64,000 bases of DNA from Propionivibrio hellwigii. GTDB taxonomy: Bacteria; Pseudomonadota; Gammaproteobacteria; Burkholderiales; Rhodocyclaceae. Location of the stretch: assembly GCF_041770905.1 (NCBI RefSeq), contig NZ_JBEUWX010000001.1, positions 186,001 through 250,000 of the forward strand, given 5' to 3'. The translations under genes and the position numbers were made by a program. The notes under the pieces were generated by a model. The model was not told the origin of the DNA and did no database searches. It saw only the letters and a list, made by a program, of their open reading frames with translations. Below, in pieces: positions 8,260 to 16,978 of the stretch (position 1 is the stretch's first letter; every line of letters begins with the position of its first letter).

Positions 8260-9068
8260 GCGCCGGGCCGCATTCCGACCGGGAGCCTGACTGCGCAGGC
8301 GATGATGACGGGGGGAAAGAAGAACCTCTGATGTCACATCTGATCGAGTTGCGTGACCGGCTTATCCGCGCGCTGCTTTCGATCCTGATCGTTTTCCTTT
8401 GCCTCTTTTATTGGGCCAAGGATTTGTACGCACTCTTGGCCCAACCGTTGCTGGCCAGCCTGCCACAGGGCGGGCAGATGATTGCGACGGATGTCGTTGG
8501 CGTCTTTCTCGTACCGATGAAAGTTGCGCTGATGGTTGCCTTTCTCATTGCCTTGCCCTATGTGCTGTATCAGGCCTGGGCGTTTATTGCTCCGGGTCTC
8601 TATGCGCATGAGAAGCGTCTGGCGCTACCGCTGGTGACGACGAGCGTGTTGCTTTTTTTCGTCGGCATGGCGTTTGCCTACTTCCTCGTCTTTCCCGCCG
8701 TGTTTGGTTTTATGGCGCAAATTGCGCCGGAAGGCGTCGCCTGGATGACCGATATCGATAAATACCTTTCCTTCGTCCTGACCAGCTTCATTGCTTTTGG
8801 CGTGACTTTCGAAGTGCCCGTCGTCGTCATCGTTCTGGTTAAAATGGGTATTGTCGAACTGGAAACGCTCCAGGGATGGCGGCCTTACATCATTGTCGCC
8901 GCATTCGTCATCGGCGCCATCTTTACACCGCCGGATGTCGTTTCTCAGCTTTTTCTGGCTGTGCCGCTCTGCTTGCTTTACGAGCTGGGTTTGTTGCTGG
9001 CGCGCTTCATCAGTAAACCGGCGGATAAAGACCCGGATAAAGACCATTTTCCGGCGGCGATGGACTGA
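8256..9068 (+). CDS. tatC: Sec-independent protein translocase TatC
   Basis: Six-helix membrane core of the Tat receptor. The 270-residue protein carries the conserved cytoplasmic start MSHLIELRDRL (reached after a 25-residue acidic leader), the periplasmic FxxP region YVLYQAWAFIAPGLYAHEKR, and the TM-linking FEVPVVVIVL and IGAIFTPPDVVSQ segments. The start overlapping tatB is chosen for coupling; the internal Met at residue 26 (MSHLIELR) is where most homologues begin, so the leader could be non-coding. Confidence 0.95.
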   Translation: MSAGPHSDREPDCAGDDDGGKEEPLMSHLIELRDRLIRALLSILIVFLCLFYWAKDLYALLAQPLLASLPQGGQMIATDVVGVFLVPMKVALMVAFLIALPYVLYQAWAFIAPGLYAHEKRLALPLVTTSVLLFFVGMAFAYFLVFPAVFGFMAQIAPEGVAWMTDIDKYLSFVLTSFIAFGVTFEVPVVVIVLVKMGIVELETLQGWRPYIIVAAFVIGAIFTPPDVVSQLFLAVPLCLLYELGLLLARFISKPADKDPDKDHFPAAMD

Positions 9069-9165
9069 TTGCAGCACAAGGGCGTTTGCCAGAACATGCT
9101 TTATTGCCGGGTCGGCCGTGTTGGCCGAGAGGGCGTAAATGATCAACCCGTGCAGGAGGTGTGGC

Positions 9166-9921
9166 ATGAATCGTGATGCGCTGGTGGGCTATCTCAATGA
9201 CTTGCTGGCAGCGGCGCGTTTTAAGGACTATTGTCCCAACGGTTTGCAGGTGGAAGGGCGTGCCGAGATACGAAAAATCGTTGCCGGCGTGACGGCCAGC
9301 CAGGCGCTAGTCGATGCCGCAATCGAGCGCGATGCGGACGCATTGCTGGTACACCACGGCTGGTTCTGGCGCGGTGAGGACGTACGTGTGACCGGCCTGC
9401 GCAAGCGGCGCCTGCAAGCCTTGCTCGACCGCGATATCAACCTGATTGCCTACCATCTGCCGCTCGATGCGCATCCTGAGTTGGGCAACAATGCGCGGCT
9501 GGCGCAGCGCCTGGGCTGGTGCGTCGAAGGGCATTACGGTGAGCAGGAAATCGCCTGGTTTGGCCGCCTGGAAACGCCGCTGCCATTGGCTGATCTGGCC
9601 GCTCGCGTCGAGGCCGCTTTGCAGCGCCCACCGCTGGTCATCAGCAATGATGTGACGCCTGGACGCCTGATTCATCGTATCGCCTGGTGCTCGGGAGGCG
9701 GGCAAAGTTACTTTGACGAGGCGCTGACGCTTGCTGTTGATGCGTTTTTGTCGGGCGAGATTTCCGAGCCGCAGGTGCATATGGCGCGCGAATCCGGCGT
9801 TGCCTATATCGCCGCCGGGCACCACGCCACCGAGCGCGGCGGGGTTGCGGCACTGGCGGCGCATCTGAGCGAAAAATTTGCGCTCGACTGCGAATTTCTC
9901 GATCTCGACAATCCGGTGTGA
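9166..9921 (+). CDS. Nif3-like dinuclear metal centre hexameric protein
   Basis: Member of the NIF3/YbgI family (GTP cyclohydrolase I type 2-like fold) with a two-metal site; the cellular role is not settled. It has 251 residues starting MNRDALVGYLNDLL, preceded by an AGGAGGTG ribosome site. Metal-ligand segments are visible: LLVHHGWFW near residue 65, IAYHLPLDAHP, and AYIAAGHHATERGG near residue 220. It lies about 100 bases after tatC and 50 before the FAH-family gene on the same strand. Confidence 0.9.
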   Translation: MNRDALVGYLNDLLAAARFKDYCPNGLQVEGRAEIRKIVAGVTASQALVDAAIERDADALLVHHGWFWRGEDVRVTGLRKRRLQALLDRDINLIAYHLPLDAHPELGNNARLAQRLGWCVEGHYGEQEIAWFGRLETPLPLADLAARVEAALQRPPLVISNDVTPGRLIHRIAWCSGGGQSYFDEALTLAVDAFLSGEISEPQVHMARESGVAYIAAGHHATERGGVAALAAHLSEKFALDCEFLDLDNPV

Positions 9922-9971
9922 CCGCTTTGCCGGTTTTCTGACGCTCTTTTCCCCAGTCTCAAGGAGCCGCC

Positions 9972-10655
9972 ATGGCCTATGTTTTCCCGCCGGCACTGCC
10001 GGTTAGCCTACCGATCGTCGGTCGTACCGAGCGCTTTCCTGTTCGCCGCGTCTATTGCGTCGGGCAGAATTATTCCGACCATATTGCCGAGATGGGCGGC
10101 AATCTGCGTGAGCCGCCGTTTTTCTTCAGCAAGCCGTCCGATGCGCTGGCGCCGGGTGACGGCGAGGTCGTTTATCCAACGCAGACTGAAGACTACCAGC
10201 ATGAAATCGAGCTGGTCGTGGCGATTGGTGAGGGCGGCCGCGAGATCGCTGCCGGGCGGGCGCTGGCGCATGTGTTTGGCTATGCCGTCGGCCTCGATAT
10301 GACGCGCCGCGATTTACAGCGGCAGGCGAAAGAGCGGCAGCAGCCGTGGGAAATGTGCAAGGGCGCTGATCAGAGTGCGCCCATCAGCCCGCTGTTTCCA
10401 GTCGCGCAGGCCGGGCATCCGTGTCGTGGGGTGATTTGGCTGAAAGTCAACGGCGTTGAGAAGCAGCGCGGCGATCTTGCGCAAATGATCTGGAAACCCG
10501 CCGAGATTATTGCCAACTTATCCGCGTACATCGCACTCGCGCCGGGAGACCTGATTTTTACCGGCACGCCGGCAGGGGTATCGGCGGTGACCCGCGGCGA
10601 TGTGCTGGAAGGGGGCGTTGACGGATTGGGGACCTTGAATGTCCGCGTGGTTTAG
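9972..10655 (+). CDS. Fumarylacetoacetate hydrolase family protein
   Basis: Metal-dependent hydrolase or decarboxylase of the FAH superfamily, 227 residues, close in size to FAHD1/YcgM-type acylpyruvate hydrolases. Seen are VYCVGQNYSDHIAEMG, PPFFFSKPSDAL, the metal-ligand segment YQHEIELVVAIG, and a C-terminal GDLIFTGTPAGVS. The exact substrate cannot be assigned. An AAGGAG site precedes the ATG. Confidence 0.88.
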   Translation: MAYVFPPALPVSLPIVGRTERFPVRRVYCVGQNYSDHIAEMGGNLREPPFFFSKPSDALAPGDGEVVYPTQTEDYQHEIELVVAIGEGGREIAAGRALAHVFGYAVGLDMTRRDLQRQAKERQQPWEMCKGADQSAPISPLFPVAQAGHPCRGVIWLKVNGVEKQRGDLAQMIWKPAEIIANLSAYIALAPGDLIFTGTPAGVSAVTRGDVLEGGVDGLGTLNVRVV

Positions 10656-10733
10656 CCTGATCCGGTGGCCGTCAGAAAAACTGCGTGGCAAGGAGCGGGG
10701 CGGCGAAGCATTGGCCGCCTAAAATGACGGCCC

Positions 10734-10782
10734 AAAAACAATGCCGCGCCCGGGTGTCGATAACACATCCGGAACGCGGCAT
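10734..10782 (-). terminator. Rho-independent terminator of the small membrane-protein gene
   Basis: Inverted repeat ATGCCGCG (10741-10748) with CGCGGCAT (10775-10782) is followed on the minus strand by T-rich TGTTTTTGGG (down to 10734). It lies 21 bases past the stop of the minus-strand gene at 10804-10983 and separates it from the convergent FAH-family gene. Confidence 0.7.
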
Positions 10783-10803
10783 GCGCGTTGTGATGAACTG
10801 CGT

Positions 10804-10983
10804 TTAGTGTGCCGAGACCGTTGGCCCGTGACGACGGGACTTGATCAGATCCGCGAGTGCGTTGACGGCGTTGGTGGTCAGATCGACCAGTTTGACCGCG
10901 GCATACGTGATGAATGCGGCGACCAGGGCGACGAGGAGATGCAGTTCCAGAGAGTGCTTCATAAACAGATCAAATGTTGCCAT
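10804..10983 (-). CDS. Small single-pass membrane protein, function unknown
   Basis: A 59-residue protein starting MATFDLFMKH with one hydrophobic helix (LLVALVAAFITYAAVKLV) and a basic tail ending KSRRHGPTVSAH. A GAAGGTAAGAAGC purine-rich stretch precedes the ATG at 10983 and a good terminator follows its stop; those two signs argue that it is a real gene. I do not recognise a family. Single-helix small proteins of this kind often partner membrane complexes, but nothing here says which. Confidence 0.55.
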   Translation of the reverse strand: MATFDLFMKHSLELHLLVALVAAFITYAAVKLVDLTTNAVNALADLIKSRRHGPTVSAH

Positions 10984-11423
10984 GCTTCTTACCTTCTTCC
11001 TTCTATCTTCCAAAACACAATCAATAAAAATAAACGACTCAATCAAACCTCAATGATTCGGGATACCCGAAAAATCGAGGCGCCTATTCTATCCCCTGCG
11101 TCGCCATTGTTCTGCCAACTTTGTCACTGTTTTGGTATGTGGCGTGGTTTTTTTGCAGAATACGGGGAAAGCATGGCGTCAATACGGCAAGGCGCACGAG
11201 TGAACGGAGGGTGGAGAGGGTATGGAAAAAATGGCGGAAGCGGCGGAGAAAGCAGCATTTGGCAGTCTGCCAGGAATCGGGTAGTCTGGGGTAGTCTGGC
11301 CGGCATGGTGATGTCTCATGCGCTGCTGATCGGGCAATCTTATCCCGCGTCTCGGTGTTTTTTCGCCATTGTCCGATGCTTTCTATTCCTGTTTCTCCTG
11401 ACCCCATTCGTCCCTGATCGCCC
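10984..11423. other. Intergenic region, no gene recognised
   Basis: 440 bases between the divergent small membrane-protein gene and the MATE exporter. It is more AT-rich near 11010-11060 and probably holds the promoters for both. Open frames across it show no recognisable protein, and I see no repeat or stable hairpin. Confidence 0.5.
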
Positions 11424-12749
11424 ATGTTTTTCCAGCAGGCCAGACTGATCGTCCTGCATGCCGTGCCGATGCTGGTAGCGCAATTGGCGGCAATGGGCAT
11501 GATGATTACCGATACGGTGGTGCTGGGCCATTATGGTACGGAGGATCTGGCCGCCGTTGCCGTTGGCGGCGGCATCTACGTCGCCGTACTGTTTGCGCTG
11601 ACCGGTGTGTTGCAAGCCGTTTCGCCCACCGTGTCGCAGATCAAGGGCGCCGGGCGCGACGGCGAGATCGCCGGGGCGCTCCAGCAATGTTTCTGGCTGG
11701 CGCTGTGTTTTGCCGTTCCCGGCGTGCTGATTCTGCTCCATCCCGATCCGCTGCTGAGCCTTTCAAACATCGATGCCGGCGTCGAAATGCGCGCGCGCGC
11801 CTACCTTGCCGTGCTTGCCTGGGCAATTCCGGCGATGCTGTGCTATCGCACCTTCTACGCTTTCTGCAACGCGCTGGGTCAGACGCGGCCGCTGGTGCTC
11901 ATCTCGCTCGGCAGCACTTTGCTGCACGCGCCCTTGTCCTGGTTTCTGGTCAATCGCGGACTGGGCGTGACAGGGGCGGGCATAGCCAGCGCCCTGATCA
12001 GCTGGTGTACGGTCATTTGCGGTTTCTTTTACATGAGAACCGGCAAGGCGCTGGCGCCTTACCGCCTGCTGCACGACTGGCAACCGCCCAGGCCGGCGTC
12101 GATGTATGAGCTGGTCAGGCTGGGCCTGCCCATGGGGATGTCGAATTTCGTTGAAATTTCCTCGTTCACGCTGACCTCGCTGTTTGTCGCCCAATTGGGC
12201 GCAACCGCGGTTGCCGGGCATCGCGTCGTCGCCAATCTGGCGGCTATCTGCTACATGCCGCCACTGGCGCTGGCGATCGCTACGCTAACGCAGGTCGGTT
12301 TTGCCGCCGGCGCGCGCGACTGGCCGCGCGCCCGCATTTCTGCGGTCGCCGGACTAGTGCTGGCCTGCGCTGTGGCCTGTCTGCTCGGCGGCGCGCTCTG
12401 GCTCGGCGAAAACGCCATAGTCAGCGCCTACAGCAATGATCCCGCCGTGCGCAGCGTTGCACTGTCGCTGATTATTTACATTGTCGGCTATCAGATTTTT
12501 GACGCCGTCCAGACGATTGCCGCCTTTGCGCTGCGCGGTTACAAGATCGCCTTCGTCCCCATGCTGGTGCATCTGCTGTGTTTCTGGGGCGTCGGTTTAT
12601 TCGGCGGCTGGTGGCTAGCTTTCCGTGGGCTGGCGCCGATTGCGCCGATGGGGGTGGAAGGATTCTGGCTGGCCTCCCTGCTTGGCCTGGCGCTGGCCTC
12701 GCTGCTCTTTGGCGCGCTACTCTGGCACCGCATACGGCGCGATCTGTAG
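11424..12749 (+). CDS. MATE family multidrug/cation antiporter (NorM-like)
   Basis: Inner-membrane exporter driven by Na+ or H+, 441 residues, with twelve hydrophobic segments expected of the MATE fold. Characteristic stretches are MITDTVVLGHYGTEDLAAVA in TM1-2, a repeat-like second half beginning at ELVRLGLPMGMSNFVEISSF, and VAGHRVVANLAAICYMPPLAL in the second bundle. The substrate is not predictable. It is a stand-alone gene followed by a dispersed-repeat block. Confidence 0.9.
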   Translation: MFFQQARLIVLHAVPMLVAQLAAMGMMITDTVVLGHYGTEDLAAVAVGGGIYVAVLFALTGVLQAVSPTVSQIKGAGRDGEIAGALQQCFWLALCFAVPGVLILLHPDPLLSLSNIDAGVEMRARAYLAVLAWAIPAMLCYRTFYAFCNALGQTRPLVLISLGSTLLHAPLSWFLVNRGLGVTGAGIASALISWCTVICGFFYMRTGKALAPYRLLHDWQPPRPASMYELVRLGLPMGMSNFVEISSFTLTSLFVAQLGATAVAGHRVVANLAAICYMPPLALAIATLTQVGFAAGARDWPRARISAVAGLVLACAVACLLGGALWLGENAIVSAYSNDPAVRSVALSLIIYIVGYQIFDAVQTIAAFALRGYKIAFVPMLVHLLCFWGVGLFGGWWLAFRGLAPIAPMGVEGFWLASLLGLALASLLFGALLWHRIRRDL

Positions 12750-12774
12750 CGCGCCCTGGTCGATCTTTACAAAA

Positions 12775-13130
12775 GACTGCCCGCTAGCCCGCGTATTTCG
12801 GGCATCTTCGGGCAGGCGGCCTGAAACCCTTATAAACAGGGCGTTCCAGAGGGGCGCCCGGAGGCCCTTTATCCATAAGGGTTTTAGAGGCGCAGACGCT
12901 GAGATGCCCTGTCCACGCGGGTCACGCGGGTTTCGGAGAGAATGCTTCTGGTTGTACAGGCATTTGTGCCCGATAAACGTGAACGAGCGTCGGGCACGAT
13001 ATTCCGTTTTATGTTTTTTGATGCGCTGAACCCCGCGTATTTAGGGCGTCTCAGGGCGATTTATGTTTTCTGCCCTATTTGCGCGGGTTTCCGGGCATCG
13101 TTTTTTGCCGGGCATTTAAGCCCGGCCAAT
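12775..13130. repeat. Dispersed intergenic repeat block (copy 1)
   Basis: No gene. The block shares short words with the repeats at 20860-21095 and 22235-22670: GAAACCCTTATAAA with AGGG (near 12820), GAGATGCCCT followed by ACGCGGG (near 12900), and the reversed form CCGCGTATTTAGGGC near 13035. The words are arranged as inverted pairs, so the RNA would fold extensively. It lies between the convergent MATE and nnrS genes. Confidence 0.6.
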
Positions 13131-13133
13131 CGT

Positions 13134-14571
13134 CTAATCTTCCCCCAGAACGCCTGCGCAGCCGCTGCGCCCGTCCGCGCGCGGGCGCATGAAAACAGGC
13201 AGCATGTGCCAGCCCATGAGCGTGAAGGCAATGCACCACAGCGCAGCGGACAAGGCCAGCAAGGGGATCGGCGCATCAGCGAGCGAGGCGGCGGCGCGCA
13301 GCGGCGCACTGGTCGCGAGCAGGCAGGCGCCAACCGGCACCCAGGCGCGATCATCCTTTTCCAGACCGCTGTGGGTGTAACCGGCAATGGCGATGACCGC
13401 GTAGATGGACAGCCCCAATCCGCCGATGGTGAGCAGATGCAGGCTGCCGTTGGCGAGCAGCCCGTCGCCGAGCAGCGAGAGTCCAGTCAGGCCGTAACCG
13501 GCGGCCATCGCGGCGTAAGAGGCATAGAGCATGAGCGGCCAGCGCCGCCAGAGCGCGCGGCCGACGTGCCAGTCACCCATCAGATTGAGCATGGCGCAGG
13601 CGGCGGCCAGCGCCAGCCAGGCGCTGATGCGTCCGCCGGGCTGATACCACTGTGCGGTGGTGAATAGCGCGATGCAAATGATGGCCAGGTTACGGCGCGG
13701 CGGCCGGGCAATATAGCGCTCGGGCGCTTCTACGGCGTCGAAAGCAGTCTGCGCGGCCTGTTCGGCGTCTTGACGTTCCTCGATACTGGCGTTGACGATG
13801 CGCATGGAGATGCGGCTCATGGCGATAATGATGAGCGCCATGAATGCGCCGAGCTGCGCCAGCAGCCAGCGTGCAGGCGGCTCGCCGCGCAGGGCATCGA
13901 GGTAAAAGCCCGCCGTCAGCGCGATCATCAGCAATAGCGCGCCGACAAAAGCAAGCTGGGCGTCGTTCGCGGTCGCGCCAGATGGGCGGCGCAATCAGTT
14001 TCAGCAGGCCGCCGAGCAGGAGCAAATGCGCAAGCGCGGCGGTGGCCATCGCCGGGCGCGGCCATGCGCCGCTGAGCCAGAAAGCGATGCGTCCGGTTAG
14101 CCAGAGCAAAACAAGCGCACGCACCGGCGCGGCCGGGAATTCAGGCGTTTCGGTGAATTCCGGCACGGCCGTCAGGATGAAGCCAATGGCGGCGGCCAGC
14201 GCACATCCCATGAGCAGTTCATGCGCATGCCAGACGAACGGGCCATCGGGGACGTCGGGCAGCGGCCAGCCGAAGGTGAGGTATGCTCCCCACAGCGCGA
14301 TCAACCCGGCGGCAGAAAGGATGGCCAGCGCGAAAAATGGACGAAAAGGGCACAGCCATAGCGGATGGGCGAGCGACCACGGCGGAATGCGGCGTTGTGT
14401 CCGGAGAGGCGCGGGGGAGGGCGGCGATGCCGGCTTCTGCATTTCTGCGGGGTCGGGGCGGCTGGAAAGGGTTTTTTGCATTGCTTCTAGATGAGCGGAT
14501 GGCGTTTTGGGTGGGTGTGTATTTGCAAGCCGTGTGTTTTGCGGCGTTCGCTTCCGTGCGGTTTTCGGCAC
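13134..14571 (-). pseudogene. nnrS: NnrS family haem/copper membrane protein, frameshifted
   Basis: NnrS proteins are multi-helix membrane proteins tied to nitric-oxide stress and denitrification. The N-terminal part (from 14571) shows CPFRPFFALAILSA and VWHAHELLMGCALAAA, the family signature. Reading is in that frame to about LKLIAPPIWR near 13985, then the homologous protein continues in another frame (ATANDAQLAFVGALLL...), ending at 13134 after more helices. One extra base, or two missing, in the GC-rich stretch around 13975-13990 explains the shift. Neither half alone is a full protein. It could be a real pseudogene or an assembly error. It is the last gene of the TonB/ABC operon and lies seven bases after the FmdE-like gene. 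Confidence 0.8.
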
Positions 14572-14578
14572 GCCGCCT

Positions 14579-15232
14579 TCAGGCGGATGCGGCCCACGGA
14601 GAAACCTCGATCAGCTGCGGATCGTGTGCGTGGTCGATGAGCATGGCGCGCACGCGCGCCTGCCAGAGTGCGGCGAATCGTTGCTGTTCCGCCGGGGTGG
14701 CCTGGCCGCCGATGGCTTTCGGCATCAGTGTCTGCATCGCTGCATCGGGCGGCACAAGGGCCGGATGGCAATTCACCTGCACGCCTGCGCCATTGTCGCG
14801 CCGGCGCAGCGCCAGCGAACCCGTGATATCCGCGTCGTAGTGCAATAGATTGCGGCGGCTGAAGCGATGCCCCGGGCCGACGCCGCCAAAGCCGGTTTCT
14901 GCGGCGGCGCCGGTGAGGAGCGTGACGATGGCAGCCGTGACGCCGGTGGTTCCTTCCTCGCGGCCGCCGCGCATCCATGCCTCAACGCCGCCGCGTTCAG
15001 GCAAGGCTTCGCCGTACAACGCGCGCAGGGCGTGCACGACCATCAGGTAGGCGCCGGCGACCGTGGGGCAGGAATGCCCGGCCAGGCGCACGGCGTCAGC
15101 ATAGCGGTATTCGATGATGCCGTCGGCCGCGGCGCCGAGAAATTCGGCCAATGGGTCATAGACGCGCAGCGTCGGCGCGTCGGTAAAAAATTCGGGAAAT
15201 GTCGTCGGTGTCGTACTGTGGTGGGGCGTCAT
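14579..15232 (-). CDS. FmdE-like domain protein, function unknown
   Basis: A 217-residue soluble protein. The segment LAGHSCPTVAGAYL (residues 50-63) followed by a helix and GVEAWM resembles the FmdE domain (formylmethanofuran dehydrogenase subunit E-like), which has a GHxCP core. The C-terminal zinc ribbon of some FmdE proteins is not evident; single Cys and His residues (VQVNCHP, near 151-157) are. It is encoded between the ABC ATPase gene and nnrS on the same strand with short gaps, so it is probably part of the same uptake system, perhaps handling the imported ligand. The family call rests on the motif only. Confidence 0.5.
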   Translation of the reverse strand: MTPHHSTTPTTFPEFFTDAPTLRVYDPLAEFLGAAADGIIEYRYADAVRLAGHSCPTVAGAYLMVVHALRALYGEALPERGGVEAWMRGGREEGTTGVTAAIVTLLTGAAAETGFGGVGPGHRFSRRNLLHYDADITGSLALRRRDNGAGVQVNCHPALVPPDAAMQTLMPKAIGGQATPAEQQRFAALWQARVRAMLIDHAHDPQLIEVSPWAASA

Positions 15233-15308
15233 GGCGGCGTCGATGAATCGTCAGTGGTTGTAAAAGCGTTGGTTACGGCATCGGCAAAAAGAATGAGACT
15301 TCCTGCAC

Positions 15309-16169
15309 TTAGCATTGTGTCGGGGATTTGGCGGGGGTGACCGACCCGGCGACGGCCGTGCCGGAAAACAAGGGCGCGGACGGATCAGCGTCGCCAGGCG
15401 GCTCAACCGGCGCCCGATGGGAAACAGCGGCAGCGGGCAGGTTGAAAGCGGTGCGTACCGCCGGCTGCGCCAGCAACAGCGCCGTCTGGCGGTAAATCCA
15501 CTCATCGCTGCGCTGCGCCGGCGGTATCGGCAGATCGAGCCGCCAGCGCATGCGCCCGGGCTGTCCGCCCATGACGATGATGCTGTCGGCCAGCGTGACG
15601 GCTTCCATCACATCATGCGTGATCATCAGCACAGCGAGCGGGCGGCGTGCCATTTCGGCGAGCAGCAGTTGGTGCATCTGGCCTTTGAGGCCGATGTCCA
15701 GGGCGGCGAAGGGTTCGTCGAGCAGCAACAGATCGGGCGTCAGCACCAATGCGCGCGCCAGCGCGGCACGGCTTTGCATGCCGCCGGAAAGCTGACCGGG
15801 AAATTGCTCGATGGCAATATCGTCCAGCTCCAGGGCGTGCCCCATGCGGCGGGCGGCGGCCAGCCGTTCGGCACGGGGCATGCCGCGCGCCTTGAGGCCG
15901 AGAGCGATGTTGTCGAGAACGCTCTTCCAGGGCAGCAGATGCGGTTGCTGGAAGAGCATGGCGGTGCAGTCGAAGGTATTGTCGATGCGCCCTGACTGTA
16001 CGCTCAGCAGATTGGCGCACAGGTTGAGCAGCGTCGTTTTTCCACAGCCCGACGGGCCGACCAGTGCGATTGCCCGGCCAGCGTCGAGGCGCAGATTGAC
16101 GTCCTCCAGCACGGTGCGCATGGCAAAAGCGTGGCTGAGGCCGCTGACGGTCAGCGCCGGCGTGTTCAT
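15309..16169 (-). CDS. ABC transporter ATP-binding protein, NitT/TauT (SsuB-like) type
   Basis: Energising subunit of a nitrate/sulfonate/taurine-class importer. The ATG at 16169 overlaps the permease stop (ATGA) and gives 286 residues. Walker A is GPSGCGKTT, the Q-loop is LFQQPHLLPW, the signature is QLSGGMQSRAALARAL, Walker B is LLLLDEPFAALD and the H-loop is MITHDVMEA. The C-terminal 45 residues are an extra Pro/Ala-rich tail. The open frame extends far upstream inside the permease gene, but that part reads as a shadow. Confidence 0.9.
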   Translation of the reverse strand: MNTPALTVSGLSHAFAMRTVLEDVNLRLDAGRAIALVGPSGCGKTTLLNLCANLLSVQSGRIDNTFDCTAMLFQQPHLLPWKSVLDNIALGLKARGMPRAERLAAARRMGHALELDDIAIEQFPGQLSGGMQSRAALARALVLTPDLLLLDEPFAALDIGLKGQMHQLLLAEMARRPLAVLMITHDVMEAVTLADSIIVMGGQPGRMRWRLDLPIPPAQRSDEWIYRQTALLLAQPAVRTAFNLPAAAVSHRAPVEPPGDADPSAPLFSGTAVAGSVTPAKSPTQC

Positions 16170-16978
16170 GCCTTGTCCTCTGCTCGTGTGCCGGCCTCGC
16201 GCCAGCGCTCGGTTTCGCGCTTGATCGGCTCCAGCAGCAGGTATTCGAGCGCCAGAAGAAGCAGCACGACGACGCTGATCCAGGCCAGCGTGGCCGGCAT
16301 GTCCAGCTGTGCGCGGCTGGCCTGCAAGGCTGCCCCGACGCCGCTGGACGAGGCTAGCAGCTCGGCCATGACGACGACGCGCCAGGCGCTGCCAAGGGCG
16401 ACGACCCAGGCGGGAAATAAATAGGAGATGACGTGCGGCAGGTAGATGTCGGTGACCCGCATGCGCCAGGGCAGTGCAAAGGTTTGCGCCAGATCGCGCC
16501 AGCGCTGTTCCAGCGTGCGCGCGCCCTGCATGCCGCCGGCGAAAACGACCGGGAAACAGGCGATGAACACGGTGAAAACCGGCGTCCCGTCGCCCGTGCC
16601 GAACCACAGCATCGCCAGCACCAGCCAGGCAATCGGCGGCGTTCCCAGCAGCACGGTCACCCACGGGCGCGCCATCATCGAGGCGGTCATCGACACGCCG
16701 GCGGCGACGCCGAGCAGGCTGCCAAAAGTGACGGCTAGGGCGAGGCCGGCGAAGGCGCGCCGCGCCGTCAATAGCAGGGCGTCGCGAAAAGCATGGCCCT
16801 GCTCAATGAACTGGCGCAGGGTCTCGGCCGTTTCCAGCGGCGCCGGCAGCACCAGCGGGCCGTAGAGACCGGCGAGCAGTTCCCACAGGGCAACGAGCAG
16901 GAACAGGCTGGCGATGGCGCCCCAGCCGCCCCACAGGTAAGCGGGCAGTCCGGCGAGCCAGGTGCGTAGTATCGTCAT
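16166..16978 (-). CDS. ABC transporter permease, NitT/TauT (SsuC-like) type
   Basis: Inner-membrane channel subunit, 270 residues, with about six hydrophobic helices and the family EAA-like loop near SAWRVVVMAELLASSSGVGAAL. The start overlaps the stop of the binding-protein gene by four bases and its own stop overlaps the ATPase start, so all three are translationally coupled. TPPIAWLVLAMLWFGTGDGTP is typical for this permease class. Confidence 0.9.
   Translation of the reverse strand: MTILRTWLAGLPAYLWGGWGAIASLFLLVALWELLAGLYGPLVLPAPLETAETLRQFIEQGHAFRDALLLTARRAFAGLALAVTFGSLLGVAAGVSMTASMMARPWVTVLLGTPPIAWLVLAMLWFGTGDGTPVFTVFIACFPVVFAGGMQGARTLEQRWRDLAQTFALPWRMRVTDIYLPHVISYLFPAWVVALGSAWRVVVMAELLASSSGVGAALQASRAQLDMPATLAWISVVVLLLLALEYLLLEPIKRETERWREAGTRAEDKA

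Noticed and set aside
13690..14571. Reading 14571-13690 as an intact protein
   Set aside because: After LIAPPIWR the frame turns into Arg/Cys/His-rich noise, while the homologous helices continue in another frame; it is a frameshifted nnrS.
15309..16664. A 451-codon ABC ATPase starting at 16664
   Set aside because: The extra N-terminus overlaps the permease gene in another frame and is Arg/Ala-rich noise; the ATG at 16169 overlapping the permease stop is used.
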